Shown: positions 1-6,944 of the stretch, one piece after another | Layout: every line of letters begins with the position of its first letter | Numbering within the stretch: position 1 is the first letter of the stretch | NCBI GenBank assembly: GCA_031273585.1 | Contig: JAISRP010000085.1 | Location: 1 to 9,092 of the forward strand | DNA: 9,092 bases | Reading direction: 5' to 3' | Origin: Synergistaceae bacterium | GTDB taxonomy: Bacteria; Synergistota; Synergistia; Synergistales; Synergistaceae | Notes under the pieces: generated by a model | The model's input: only the letters and a program-made list of their open reading frames with translations | The model's database searches: none | What the model was told of the DNA's origin: nothing | Translations under genes and position numbers: made by a program

Positions 1-561
1 ATTATTCGAGCAGTTTGTCACGATCACGGGCAGATTGTATGTGGCGTGATAAGCCATCGCAAGATGGTCGGCCCCCGCCTTTGTCGCAGAGTATACGGAA
101 CTGGGCCTGTATGGAGTGCTCTCGGTAAATGGGGATTCATCGGGGAGAAGCGAGCCGTACACCTCGTCGGTGGAAACATGAATGAATTTAAAAGCCCGTT
201 TCTCATCTTCGGGAATATTTCTCCAGTAGCGCCTCGCCGCCTCCAGCACTGAAAACGTTCCGACCAGGTTCGTCTGCACAAACTCCGACGGGGAGTCTAT
301 CGATTTGTCGACGTGCGACTCGGCCGCCAGGTTGAAAATCACCCCGGGCTTGTATTTCTCGAGCAGCGCCGAAATCATGGGCGTGTCAGCGATATCCCCC
401 TGAACGAATGTATAGTCGTCCCTATGCGAGAGATCCGAGAGAGAGCCCAGGTTTCCTGAATACGACAATTTATCGACATTCAGGACGCCGTAACCCGCGC
501 CCAGCAATAAGCGCACCAAATTGCTTCCGATAAACCCGCAGCCGCCGGTTACGAGAAACAA
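1..561 (-). CDS. rfbB: dTDP-glucose 4,6-dehydratase RfbB/RmlB, N-terminal part (runs off left edge)
   Basis: Cytoplasmic extended short-chain dehydrogenase/reductase that uses bound NAD to convert dTDP-glucose to dTDP-4-keto-6-deoxyglucose, the entry step to dTDP-rhamnose and related sugars. The visible 187 codons are open to base 1. They show the nucleotide-binding loop GGCGFIGSN at about residues 6-14, LAAESHVDKSI near 79-89, the catalytic STDEVYG at about 130-136 (Thr131, Asp132, Glu133), the Tyr157-x3-Lys161 pair in YSATK, and TNCSNN at the edge, which in the family continues as NYGP. The family is about 330-360 residues, so roughly half is missing. The TTG at 561 gives the family-like start MFLVTGGCGFIG and has a GTGAGGGGG ribosome binding site 8 bases upstream. 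An in-frame ATG at 603 inside manC would add 14 residues. It lies 19 bases after the manC stop and is the last visible gene of the sugar cassette. The call is firm; the start is less so. Confidence 0.93.
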   Translation of the reverse strand, partial: MFLVTGGCGFIGSNLVRLLLGAGYGVLNVDKLSYSGNLGSLSDLSHRDDYTFVQGDIADTPMISALLEKYKPGVIFNLAAESHVDKSIDSPSEFVQTNLVGTFSVLEAARRYWRNIPEDEKRAFKFIHVSTDEVYGSLLPDESPFTESTPYRPSSVYSATKAGADHLAMAYHATYNLPVIVTNCSNN

Positions 562-569
562 TCGAAGCG

Positions 570-578
570 CCCCCTCAC
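570..578 (-). promoter_or_regulatory. Ribosome binding site deciding the TTG start of rfbB
   Basis: On the minus strand GTGAGGGGG sits just after the manC stop codon and 8 bases before the TTG at 561. The competing ATG at 603 has its purine run (GGGGAGG) directly abutting it, which leaves no spacer. This favours TTG, although the ATG reading cannot be excluded. Confidence 0.5.
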
Positions 579-580
579 TT

Positions 581-1978
581 CTACCCCACCCGCTCAATAT
601 CATCCTCCCCCACATACTCCCCGATCTGCACCTCGATTATCTCGAGCGGAACCTTCCCAGGGTTCTCCAGCCTGTGCATGTATCCCTTCGGGACGAACAC
701 GCTCTCGCCCTCGTGGATTAATCGGGGGGTAGATGCGCCGTCGTCGCCGATCCGGAAGACTGTCACACGGGCTGTTCCGCGGACCACGACCCAGTGCTCG
801 GAGCGGTGCAGGTGGTACTGGAGGGAGAGGCTTCTGCCTGGGGAGACCTCCAGGTGTTTGATCTTGTGACGCGCGCCCTTCGAGAGCACTTTGTACACCC
901 CCCACTGCCGGGCGCTCAGCGGTGCCTCCGAAACCTCGTCGCAGTTGGAATCCGACAGGCCGCGGACCACGTCTCTCAGCTTCTGCGACGAACCTCTGGG
1001 GGATATAAAGAGGGCGTCCGGAGTATCAACTACTATCATTGAGTCGAGGTCCACCCCGCAGATCAGCCGGTCGTGGCCCACCACGAGGCTTTCGCGCCCG
1101 CCCTGGAGCCTGACGTTGCCGGCGGTCGCGTTATTGCTGCCGTCGCGCGGCGAGTTGTCGAAAACGGAGTCCCACGAGCCGACGTCCGACCATCCGGCGT
1201 CGAGGGGCACGCATACTATATTTCGTACCTTTTCCATTATCGCGTAATCTATCGATTGCGAGGGGGACGCCAGGAACCACCTCGAGAGGTCGCCCCTGTC
1301 CGCGTTGAAGATCGGGGAGATCTCCGGAAAATAGTCCGAGAACGCCCCCACTATGTCCGAGATCCGGAAGCAGAAGATGCCGCCGTTCCAGTAATAGTCC
1401 CCGGACTCGAGATATCCCTCCGCGGTCCTGGCGTCCGGCTTTTCGACGAAGTGATCGACGTCGAGCCACGCGTTGCTCGTCTTAATCGTCTTTATGTAGC
1501 CGAATCCCGTCTCGGGGGACGTGGGTTTTATCCCGAATGTGACGAGGCTGCCGGCGGATGCCGCGCCCTCCGCCAACTTCACGGCCCTCGAGAACTCCGC
1601 CTCGTCCCTTATGATATGGTCGCTCGGGCAGACTATCACGAGGTCGTCCACGCTGGCCCCGTCCTGCATCAGGCTCGCTACTCCGAGGGCTATTGCGGGC
1701 GCGGTGTTTCTCCCCTCCGGCTCCTCTATCACCAGCTCGCCGGTCAGGCCTATTCCCGCGAGTTGGTGATTTATCAGAGGTTTCCACTTGCCGGACGCTA
1801 CCACGTGCAGACGATCCGGGGACGCGATCGCCGCCATGCGGCTCGCGGTCTGCTGAAGCAGTGTTAGCTCGAGACCGCACACCGACAGGAACTGCTTGGG
1901 CATCTCCTCCCTAGAGAGGGGCCAGAGACGGGTTCCGCTGCCGCCCGCGAGGATGAGCACGTGCAGTTTTTCAGTCAT
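581..1978 (-). CDS. manC: Mannose-1-phosphate guanylyltransferase / mannose-6-phosphate isomerase (type II, bifunctional)
   Basis: Makes GDP-mannose from mannose-1-phosphate and GTP, and in the bifunctional type also interconverts fructose-6-phosphate and mannose-6-phosphate. It is cytoplasmic and supplies Gmd. The 465 residues match the family's usual 460-480. The N-terminal nucleotidyltransferase domain has the signature AGGSGTRLWPLSREEMPKQF at 11-30, EPEGRNTAPAIA at 86-97, PSDH at 118-121, SPETGFGYI at 154-162, the FVEKP sugar-phosphate motif at 177-181, WNGGIF at 197-202, SIDYAIMEK at 242-250 and GWSDVGSWD at 262-270. The C-terminal cupin domain carries the isomerase metal-site pattern QYHLHRSEHW at 387-396 (His389, His391, Glu394) and His435. 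Both domains look intact. ATG 1978 is preceded by GGAGGA (1989-1994), 10 bases upstream and inside the end of gmd; the gap to gmd is 6 bases, so the genes are almost certainly co-transcribed and translationally linked. ATA and AGG codons are common here. Confidence 0.97.
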   Translation of the reverse strand: MTEKLHVLILAGGSGTRLWPLSREEMPKQFLSVCGLELTLLQQTASRMAAIASPDRLHVVASGKWKPLINHQLAGIGLTGELVIEEPEGRNTAPAIALGVASLMQDGASVDDLVIVCPSDHIIRDEAEFSRAVKLAEGAASAGSLVTFGIKPTSPETGFGYIKTIKTSNAWLDVDHFVEKPDARTAEGYLESGDYYWNGGIFCFRISDIVGAFSDYFPEISPIFNADRGDLSRWFLASPSQSIDYAIMEKVRNIVCVPLDAGWSDVGSWDSVFDNSPRDGSNNATAGNVRLQGGRESLVVGHDRLICGVDLDSMIVVDTPDALFISPRGSSQKLRDVVRGLSDSNCDEVSEAPLSARQWGVYKVLSKGARHKIKHLEVSPGRSLSLQYHLHRSEHWVVVRGTARVTVFRIGDDGASTPRLIHEGESVFVPKGYMHRLENPGKVPLEIIEVQIGEYVGEDDIERVG

Positions 1979-1984
1979 GATCCA

Positions 1985-3076
1985 TCAGTCCTCCAGCGCG
2001 TGGGCGACGTCAAAACCGGCGTCGTTTATCGACCGCTCCCTGTCCACCACGTGCATATCATATTCTACCATCCTCCGGACGAGCTCGCCGAAGGATACTT
2101 TGCGCTTCCAGCCGAGCACCCGCTCCGCCTTTGCCGGGTCCCCCAGGAGCAGCTCGACCTCGGTGGGGCGGAAGTACCTCGGGTCCACCTCTATCAGCAC
2201 CCTGCCTGTCACGGGGTCGATTCCCTTTTCGCCGGCGCCCTCGCCGCGCCACTCGATGCCAATCCCGGCACAGCGGAAGGCGGCCTCGGCGAACTCTCGG
2301 ACCGAGTGGGTCTCGCCGGTGGCTATTACGAAGTCGTCCGGCTCGTCGTGCTGAAGGATTCTCCACATCGCCTCCACGTAGTCCTCGGCGTGCCCCCAGT
2401 CTCGCTTGGCGCCAAGGTTGCCGAGCCACAGCCTGTCCTGCAGGCCGTGCGCGATGCGGGCAGCGGCTCTCGTGATCTTGCGGGTCACGAAGGTCTCGCC
2501 GCGCATCTCTGACTCATGATTGAAGAGGATGCCGTTTGAGGCGAATATCCCGTACGCCTCCCTGTAGTTAACCGTTATCCAGTAGGCGTAGAGCTTGGCC
2601 GCCGCATAGGGGCTCCTCGGGTAAAACGGCGTCGTCTCCTTTTGCGGTATCTCCTGGACGCGGCCGTACAGCTCGCTTGTGGACGCCTGGTAGAACCTCG
2701 TGCGGCGCTCGAGCCCCAGTATCCGCAGCGCCTCGAGTATTCTGAGCGTCCCCATCCCGTCAGCATTGGCCGTGTACTCCGGCGTCTCGAACGAGACCTT
2801 GACGTGGCTCTGAGCCGCGAGGTTGTATATCTCGTCGGGCTGAGTCTCCTGGATGATCCGAATGAGGTTGCTGCTGTCCGTGAGGTCCCCGTAGTGCAGG
2901 AAAAACCTCGGCTGGTCGCAATGAAGGTCCTCGTACAAATTGTCGATCCTGGCGGTGTTGAAGAGCGAGCTCCTGCGCTTCACGCCGTGCACCGTGTAGC
3001 CCTTGCCGAGGAGGAGGGATGAGAGATACGCCCCGTCCTGGCCCGTTATGCCCGTTATGAGCGCAACCTTGTCCAT
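1985..3076 (-). CDS. gmd: GDP-mannose 4,6-dehydratase
   Basis: Extended SDR enzyme that dehydrates GDP-D-mannose to GDP-4-keto-6-deoxy-D-mannose with bound NADP, in the cytoplasm; the product is the substrate of Fcl next door. With the start at 3076 it is 363 residues, within the family's 340-375. Motifs: [10 protein letters not shown] at about 9-18 (cofactor loop), [11 protein letters not shown] at about 34-44 (the RR loop that reaches into the neighbouring subunit in known tetramers), HYGDLTD at about 61-67, LAAQSHV, catalytic Thr133 and Glu135 in STSELYG, Tyr157 and Lys161 in [36 protein letters not shown] and [12 protein letters not shown]. The last two are highly diagnostic of Gmd rather than RfbB. 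An ATG at 3097 would add seven unconserved residues. ATG 3076 instead gives the family-like MDKVALITG start and has GGGGAGA just upstream. Gaps are 4 bases to fcl and 6 bases to manC. E. coli Gmd has SPRRG where this protein has SEMRG; I regard that as family variation. Confidence 0.97.
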   Translation of the reverse strand: MDKVALITGITGQDGAYLSSLLLGKGYTVHGVKRRSSLFNTARIDNLYEDLHCDQPRFFLHYGDLTDSSNLIRIIQETQPDEIYNLAAQSHVKVSFETPEYTANADGMGTLRILEALRILGLERRTRFYQASTSELYGRVQEIPQKETTPFYPRSPYAAAKLYAYWITVNYREAYGIFASNGILFNHESEMRGETFVTRKITRAAARIAHGLQDRLWLGNLGAKRDWGHAEDYVEAMWRILQHDEPDDFVIATGETHSVREFAEAAFRCAGIGIEWRGEGAGEKGIDPVTGRVLIEVDPRYFRPTEVELLLGDPAKAERVLGWKRKVSFGELVRRMVEYDMHVVDRERSINDAGFDVAHALED

Positions 3077-3080
3077 ACCC

Positions 3081-4025
3081 CTATCTCCCCGCTCCATCCA
3101 ATGATTTGCGATACTCGGCTATGAGCAATTCAATGCCGCTCTCCAGGTCGATCTCAGGGACAAACCCCATCTGCCGGATGCGGCTCGAATCCATAAGTTT
3201 CCGCATCATCCCGTCGGGCTTCGTCACGTCCCAGAGGATCTCCCCCTGAAATCCGCTCTTCTGCGCAATTATGCGAGCCAGCTCGCCAATCGGTACGTCG
3301 CGCCCGTAGCCGATGTTAACCGGCTCGCAGCCGTACGGGTTGCTCTCAAAGAGCATAAAAATACCCCTTGCCAGGTCGTCGACGTGAAGAAATTCCCGCC
3401 TCGGCACGCCGGTCCCCCAGCAGGTCACGCTCTTAAAGCCCTTGTCCACGGCCTCGACGAAGCGCCTGACGAGCCCGGCAATCACGTGAGAGTTCAGGGG
3501 GTCGAAGTTATCCCCCGGCCCGTACAGGTTGCAGGGTATGACGGAGATGCCGCTCCACACCCCGTCGTGGGAGAGGTAGCCGCACAGCTTCAGCCCGGCG
3601 ATCTTGGCGATGGCGTACCCCTCGTTCGTCGGCTCGAAGGGCGAGGTCAGGAAGTACTCCTCCTTTATGGGCTGAGGACATTCGCGGGGATATATGCAGG
3701 AGCTGCCCAAAAATATAAATTTTTTAGTGCCGTTACGGCTCGCGGCCCACATCACGTTGTTCTGTATCTGAAGATTTTCGTACAGGAAGACCGCCTGATT
3801 CGTCATGTTGGCCATTATGCCCCCCACGCGAGCCGCCGCAAGAAACACGACCTCCGGGCGCTCGCGCTCGAAGAAGGCGTTCACCGCCCCCTGGTCCAGA
3901 AGGTCGAGCTCCCCGTGGGTCCTCGTGACTATGTTCCCATAACCCTCCGAGGCGAGCTTCCGCAATATGGCCGAGCCAACCATACCCCTGTGCCCAGCGA
4001 CGTATATCCTTGAATTTTTATTCAC
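3081..4025 (-). CDS. fcl: GDP-L-fucose synthase (GDP-4-keto-6-deoxymannose 3,5-epimerase/4-reductase)
   Basis: NADPH-dependent SDR enzyme that epimerises at C3 and C5 and then reduces C4 of GDP-4-keto-6-deoxymannose, giving GDP-L-fucose in the cytoplasm. Read from the GTG at 4025 it is 314 residues (family about 310-325). Motifs: [10 protein letters not shown] at 11-20 (cofactor loop), LAAARVGGI at 62-70, LGSSCIYP with Ser108 and Cys110, [18 protein letters not shown] with Tyr137 and Lys141, [11 protein letters not shown], and NSHVI with His180. These align one-for-one with the E. coli catalytic set Ser107, Cys109, Tyr136, Lys140 and His179, so the enzyme should be active. It is the first gene of the fcl-gmd-manC-rfbB cassette and ends 4 bases before gmd. 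An in-frame ATG at 4055 would add ten residues (MAFHDWRSSR) that the family lacks and has no good ribosome binding site, whereas GTG 4025 has a near-perfect one. Confidence 0.96.
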   Translation of the reverse strand: MNKNSRIYVAGHRGMVGSAILRKLASEGYGNIVTRTHGELDLLDQGAVNAFFERERPEVVFLAAARVGGIMANMTNQAVFLYENLQIQNNVMWAASRNGTKKFIFLGSSCIYPRECPQPIKEEYFLTSPFEPTNEGYAIAKIAGLKLCGYLSHDGVWSGISVIPCNLYGPGDNFDPLNSHVIAGLVRRFVEAVDKGFKSVTCWGTGVPRREFLHVDDLARGIFMLFESNPYGCEPVNIGYGRDVPIGELARIIAQKSGFQGEILWDVTKPDGMMRKLMDSSRIRQMGFVPEIDLESGIELLIAEYRKSLDGAGR

Positions 4026-4032
4026 CCTAGAG

Positions 4033-4039
4033 CTCCTCC
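4033..4039 (-). promoter_or_regulatory. Ribosome binding site that fixes the GTG start of fcl
   Basis: The minus strand reads GGAGGAG, then a 7-base spacer, then GTG at 4025. This is a near-consensus Shine-Dalgarno with ideal spacing, and the resulting protein starts [17 protein letters not shown] as the family does. The ATG at 4055 lies upstream of this site and has only a short AAG before it. Confidence 0.75.
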
Positions 4040-4139
4040 AGTCGTGGAACGCCATCTTGACAAACGAAGGGCTGATTTACCGCAAGAGGCCCTGAGCGCA
4101 CATATAAAAAACTGACCGGACATGCCATCCTCAAACTGT

Positions 4140-4157
4140 AAAAACGCCGCTCGGGCG
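4140..4157 (-). terminator. Short terminator-like hairpin after the membrane-protein gene
   Basis: On the minus strand CGCC (4157-4154), a five-base loop CGAGC, and GGCG (4148-4145) are followed at once by five T residues (4144-4140). The stem is only four base pairs but all G-C. It lies 43 bases after the stop of the 6114-4201 gene and 114 bases before the fcl start, so it could end or attenuate transcription between the two groups of genes. The short stem makes it weak. Confidence 0.4.
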
Positions 4158-4200
4158 ATTCAATCAGCGCTCCAAGAAGATTATACACTCGGCTGGTCAT

Positions 4201-6114
4201 TTATTGCGGATGCAGGTTCAACTTTCTTATCATGCGCGCGTTTTCCTCGTCGGAAACTTTTTCGACCAGAACCCACTCGCCCAGCGGCATATCGGCCCCA
4301 GCGTCCCAATAAGCGTAGCGCGTCGACCCTGTCCCTGGAAAATAAGCGACCCCCAGGGCAAAGCTGCCCTCTGCGTCCTTGAACTCCTTTATTCTTTCAT
4401 TTTTAAGCGCCTCGGCGATAAAGTCGACGTCATCGAAAAATTTCTCGAGAACCCTGCCATCGCCGGGAGACGCCACGCTGCCCGGGATGATTTTGACGAC
4501 CTCGGAGCCCTGGCCGGCCGGGCTCGGTATGTTCTCCCTTATGCGGTCCTGATTGAGCCGCATGAACAGCGGAAACGCGATCATGACGGCGCATACTGCG
4601 ACGGAAAAAAATTCGAGCCCATATCCGCGGCCCGTTTCCTCTCCGGAGTCGCCGCCGCCCGACGGGCGGAGCGCCATACATGGCAGTATCGCGAAAAAGG
4701 GCATACTTGCGGCGTAGACCCGCATGAGGGGCGCGTCCCACGGCGGGAGAAAGGGAACGGAGAGGAGGATCCCGATACCGGCCGATATCAGAAACCACTT
4801 GTGGCTGGACCTTGTCATAATCAGCCTGATCACGCCAGCCAAGGCCAGAAACGAGCTCAGCAAAAACCACAGGAACGCGGATGAGGCGTAATATATTTGG
4901 ACCGGATCCGACCCAAGAAATTCGCGGACGACCTCGGAAGCGCCACTTTTCTGCGCGACGGCAAAATCATGGAACTCGAGCGACAGGGCGAGCGGCGAGA
5001 CCACGAAGCTGTACGCGCCGAGAGGGGAGATGAAAAACGACGCGTAGGCCCTCAAAGCCCCCTTGACGAGCGACATCGGGGCCTCCCTCAATCGAGCGAC
5101 GGACATGGCGTATATCCGGCTGTTGCTCTCGATCTCAGGAAGCTCCAGAAGCTCCGGGTAGTCCTCGTAAGGCTGGGTCCACGTCCCACCGTGCAATAGC
5201 CCGTACAGCGTCGGGGCAAAATTTCCAAAGGCCGCCTCCGGATTGCCGAAAGTTTTCAGCAACGCCCTGTTGTATCCGAAAACCAGTAGGACGACGCAGA
5301 CCGACGCCAAAAGAATCTTCACCGACGACCGTCTCAGCCCTAATCTGAACGAATACCACAGCATAAGCAGCGGCAGGACAAAAAACGTCCCGGCTCTCGC
5401 CACGAGCCCTATCGTCAGCATCAATAGTCCCGCAAAAAACGAAACCCGCGGCTGCCGCCCTCCCGAAGCCGCATTCCACAGCAGCGGAAACGCCATGCAG
5501 CCGAAGAAAAAACCGACTTGCTCCGACAGGGCGAGACCGAGGAACGTCCGGTAATAGAAAAAGAGCAGAACATTTGCCAGCCAGGCCGGAGCCCCGCCGA
5601 GATGTCTTTGCACGCAGCGGACTGACACAACGATTGCAATCGAGTTGAAAATCGTCATCGCCGCCATTGCATATCTCAAATTTTCCCCGGTCAGGAACAT
5701 ATTAAGCGATATCCAGACCGTCGCTATCGGACGCCTGGATGTCCAGACAGTCAACCCGCCTCCGTTTAAAAAGCTCGCCGCGCCATCGAAATAGGCGCGC
5801 GCGTCGGAGTACGGCAGACGGCCCATAAGCGCTGATCCGGAGGATGCGCCGAGATGCCATGTCTCGGACAGAACGACGCCGCAGGACAGGAGGGTGACGG
5901 CAAAAAGCAGGGCGCCTCGGACGGGAGAGCAGCTGTTTTTCGATGCCCAATGCGAAATAGCCATGAAAAATGCGATTATAATATAGTCAAAATTCCACCT
6001 GAACCCCATAAACATCGGCTTCAAAAATGCCAAGACCAAAACATAGACTAATATTGAGGATAGATAAATGACCGCTGGGACTGTATTCCACTTTTTTTCA
6101 TAGTATCGATTCAT
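4201..6114 (-). CDS. Large polytopic membrane protein, putative GT-C-type glycosyltransferase
   Basis: I do not recognise an exact family. The 637 residues contain about ten to twelve hydrophobic spans, roughly at 13-33, 43-56, 68-86, 149-168, 178-214 (probably two), 226-256, 266-282, 408-433, 440-458, 466-482 and 503-520, then a hydrophilic tail of about 115 residues. A long, partly polar loop at about 87-130 follows the third span and contains LPYSDARAYFDGA (Asp104, Asp110) and then SRRP. An acidic pair in an early outer loop is a hallmark of GT-C enzymes that take sugar from lipid-phosphate donors. The loop at about 283-350 is the other large outer segment. ATG 6114 has AAGGAGA 10 bases upstream. 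It follows the methyltransferase gene by 45 bases and shares its direction, suggesting one operon; a partner GT2 domain that could make a lipid-linked donor is two genes upstream. It could instead be a polymerase-like or other membrane glycan protein. Confidence 0.6.
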   Translation of the reverse strand: MNRYYEKKWNTVPAVIYLSSILVYVLVLAFLKPMFMGFRWNFDYIIIAFFMAISHWASKNSCSPVRGALLFAVTLLSCGVVLSETWHLGASSGSALMGRLPYSDARAYFDGAASFLNGGGLTVWTSRRPIATVWISLNMFLTGENLRYAMAAMTIFNSIAIVVSVRCVQRHLGGAPAWLANVLLFFYYRTFLGLALSEQVGFFFGCMAFPLLWNAASGGRQPRVSFFAGLLMLTIGLVARAGTFFVLPLLMLWYSFRLGLRRSSVKILLASVCVVLLVFGYNRALLKTFGNPEAAFGNFAPTLYGLLHGGTWTQPYEDYPELLELPEIESNSRIYAMSVARLREAPMSLVKGALRAYASFFISPLGAYSFVVSPLALSLEFHDFAVAQKSGASEVVREFLGSDPVQIYYASSAFLWFLLSSFLALAGVIRLIMTRSSHKWFLISAGIGILLSVPFLPPWDAPLMRVYAASMPFFAILPCMALRPSGGGDSGEETGRGYGLEFFSVAVCAVMIAFPLFMRLNQDRIRENIPSPAGQGSEVVKIIPGSVASPGDGRVLEKFFDDVDFIAEALKNERIKEFKDAEGSFALGVAYFPGTGSTRYAYWDAGADMPLGEWVLVEKVSDEENARMIRKLNLHPQ

Positions 6115-6159
6115 TTACCAGACATCTCCTTGCGCTTCTAACGACCCCTTGCTGTTGGG

Positions 6160-6930
6160 CTATATCCGCCTCAACGTTATAAAGGCAAACATCGCTATTT
6201 CGCGGTTGAACCTGCCCAGCGCCCTTTCTGCCGAGCGGACGAGGGAATATCCCCATCCAGGGAAGAGAGACCGCATCGACACCCCTCCGGAGAGCAGGTA
6301 GGCAATTGGCATCATGAGACGTATCGCCTCTATCCGCCAGTTCGGAAATTTGCGCTCGAATATCCCCCTGTCTCGCGAGAAAACAATCCACGGCAACGCT
6401 CCATTCGCCCCCGATAACGGACCGGCGGGCTCGAATTTCCAGTGCGGAGACTTTGGGTCGAACGGCTCGTGGTGAAGCCTTGAATAAATCAGAGAGCTCC
6501 ACGGCGTAACCCACGGCTCGAGCATCGAAATAACTCCGCCTGCCGCAACGACCCTCGAGGACTCGTCGAAAAAAACCTCGACATCGGGAAGATGATGGAA
6601 CACGTCGGTCATAAGAATGGCCTTTAACTCGCCTGCTTCAAACGGAATATGTTTACAAGCGTCGATTCGTCTGTCGACTCCCTCGCATTCCAGAACCTCC
6701 GATGTAATGACCTCAGGGCTTAAATCCTTCAAAAATCCTGCGCCAGAACCCAACTCCAGAATTTTTCCCTCCATGTCAGGAACGGAGTTCAGGAGTTCGC
6801 GGTACCACTCGAAATACAACTTTTTAAGAAATGGCTTACCCTGTATTATCCGGTTCCTCACCAGAGTCGTACCGGGGGAATCTATATCCATGCCCCTAGC
6901 GAGGGGGTGAGCGAGCAATTCCCTGATCAT
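6160..6930 (-). CDS. Class I SAM-dependent methyltransferase (Methyltransf_11-like)
   Basis: Predicted soluble Rossmann-fold methyltransferase of 256 residues; the substrate is unknown, but the context points to a sugar or lipid-linked glycan. Motif I is ILELGSGAGF at about 57-66, and the motif IV/post-IV region is MTDVFHHLPDVEVFF at about 107-121, followed by AAGGVISMLEPWVTPW. The second half has distinctive sequence, HHEPFDPKSPHW at about 153-164 and GPLSGANGALPW at about 170-181, which looks like a subfamily-specific substrate region. The C-terminus is basic with weakly hydrophobic stretches (IAYLLSGGVS), perhaps for membrane contact. I chose ATG 6930 because it starts at MIRELLAHPL just after the upstream stop (14-base gap). 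The longer reading to 7011 overlaps the upstream gene by 67 bases and adds an arginine-rich stretch with no motif. The ribosome binding site is poor (GAGG about 14 bases upstream), so translational coupling to the upstream gene is plausible. Confidence 0.85.
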   Translation of the reverse strand: MIRELLAHPLARGMDIDSPGTTLVRNRIIQGKPFLKKLYFEWYRELLNSVPDMEGKILELGSGAGFLKDLSPEVITSEVLECEGVDRRIDACKHIPFEAGELKAILMTDVFHHLPDVEVFFDESSRVVAAGGVISMLEPWVTPWSSLIYSRLHHEPFDPKSPHWKFEPAGPLSGANGALPWIVFSRDRGIFERKFPNWRIEAIRLMMPIAYLLSGGVSMRSLFPGWGYSLVRSAERALGRFNREIAMFAFITLRRI

Positions 6931-6944
6931 CGAGCGCCCGCGCC

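Noticed and set aside
1073..1867. A 264-codon open frame on the plus strand
   Set aside because: It lies wholly antisense to manC, whose motifs are intact. Its translation is rich in Arg, Pro and Gly with no domain, as expected of a shadow frame in GC-rich DNA.
3384..4013. A 209-codon open frame on the plus strand
   Set aside because: Antisense to fcl; no recognisable domain and no strong ribosome binding site. The fcl catalytic residues on the other strand explain the conservation here.
4180..4185. Perfect TATAAT on the minus strand as a promoter
   Set aside because: No -35-like hexamer is found 16-18 bases upstream and there is no extended -10 TGn, so I do not annotate it as a promoter.
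4122..4382. An 86-codon plus-strand frame crossing the intergenic gap
   Set aside because: It starts in the gap but runs mostly antisense to the membrane gene, and its translation has no family features.
4204..4884. A 226-codon open frame on the plus strand
   Set aside because: Antisense to the membrane-protein gene; the translation is charged and low in complexity, without motifs.
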